DNA of 5,333 bases, from contig CAINOM010000582.1 of assembly GCA_903851455.1 (NCBI GenBank), positions 1 through 5,333 of the forward strand, written 5' to 3'. The notes beneath the pieces are model-generated. The model did not search any database. It was not told where the DNA came from and worked only from the letters and a program-made list of their open reading frames with translations. Made by a program: the position numbers and the translations under genes. This stretch comes from an uncultured Bacteroidota bacterium. GTDB taxonomy: Bacteria; Bacteroidota; Bacteroidia; Chitinophagales; Chitinophagaceae. Below are positions 5,085 through 5,333 of the stretch, piece by piece (the first letter of the stretch is position 1; every line of letters begins with the position of its first letter).

Positions 5085-5240
5085 CTTTTTTTTGAACACT
5101 ACGAGCAACGGGGAGGCAAATTACCTGTGTTCCCGCCTTTTTAAGCTATAAATAACATCGTTAGCAAACTTCTTTCTACATTAGTAAAAATCCGAGTCAA
5201 TAACAAAAGAGATTCGTCGGAATTACTAAAAATCAAGAAA

Positions 5241-5333
5241 ATGTTATTCAAAAAAGACAAACCTGCTGTTTCTATATCTGAGGTTAAACTACAGAAAGAT
5301 TATTCGTTTATGTACGAGAATTTTGTTTTTTCA
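5241..5333 (+). CDS. Start of an unidentified gene, cut by the right window edge
   Basis: An open frame of 31 codons begins at ATG 5241 (MLFKKDKPAVSISEVKLQKDYS...) and continues past the window. The leader immediately before it is A-rich (AAAATCAAGAAA), the usual Bacteroidota start context. The last in-frame stop upstream is TAA at 5142-5144, and no other in-frame ATG, GTG or TTG lies between it and 5241. The N-terminus is lysine-rich and hydrophilic, with no signal peptide. Too little is present to assign a family. Confidence 0.55.
   Translation, partial: MLFKKDKPAVSISEVKLQKDYSFMYENFVFS

Larger units (their letters stand above)
4851..5240. other. T-rich gene-poor spacer
   Basis: About 390 bp between the small ORF and the next gene start. 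Short open frames exist at 4887-5144 and 4933-5151, but their translations are low-complexity, rich in F, L, Y and C, and overlap each other, so I do not call them. The stretch contains a diverged repeat pair (4957-4977 and 5065-5084) and two runs of eight T (5032-5039 and 5086-5093). TACATTAG at 5177-5184 is one mismatch from TAnnTTTG and could be a weak promoter for the gene at 5241. Confidence 0.6.

Noticed and set aside
4887..5151. Two overlapping short frames (85 and 72 codons) as small membrane proteins
   Set aside because: They overlap in different frames, their composition follows the T-rich DNA, and the recurring peptides come from a DNA repeat.

Overview
The window looks like a chromosomal segment from a member of the Bacteroidota, most like the Chitinophagaceae/Sphingobacteria group. 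The evidence is: MFS proteins with the DIYD and QM-GLLLGGILWGVLGD signatures typical of that phylum; starts preceded by A-rich leaders rather than strong Shine-Dalgarno sequences; close matches to the Bacteroidota promoter (TTG, about 20 nt, TAnnTTTG); and a receiver-PAS-PAS protein ending in an IQSHEVRAP helix without an ATPase domain. This assignment is by eye, without any database search.

Layout. Bases 1-2160 hold two tandem rightward genes for MFS transporters, 6 bp apart. The first is cut by the left window edge and lacks about 102 N-terminal residues. The second is complete (409 aa). They align without gaps at roughly 60% identity, so they are a local gene duplication. A 97-bp convergent gap follows. 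A leftward gene (2258-3592) then encodes a 444-residue signalling protein: receiver, two PAS domains and a histidine-bearing dimerisation helix, with no catalytic ATP-binding domain.

Bases 3593-4544 carry no convincing gene but are rich in small-scale structure: ACTAA-type boxes beside the signalling gene, an 18-bp perfect palindrome, two copies of a 41-bp GAATT-periodic repeat flanking a 9-bp inverted repeat, an eroded palindromic repeat around GTTGCATTGCAAC, three TATCAC boxes at exact 11-bp spacing, and two stacked leftward promoter-like boxes that may start a small RNA. A small rightward ORF of 76-101 codons (4545-4850) looks coding but matches no family I know. Bases 4851-5240 are T-rich and gene-poor, with a diverged repeat pair. 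A new rightward gene begins at 5241 and runs off the window.

Functional links. The MFS pair would move small solutes across the inner membrane, probably coupled to protons; the substrate cannot be read from sequence. The signalling protein converges on the pair, so co-transcription is excluded and any regulatory link is speculative. I see no clear new defence or mobile system. The most unusual items are the ATPase-less kinase-like protein and the structured intergenic region.
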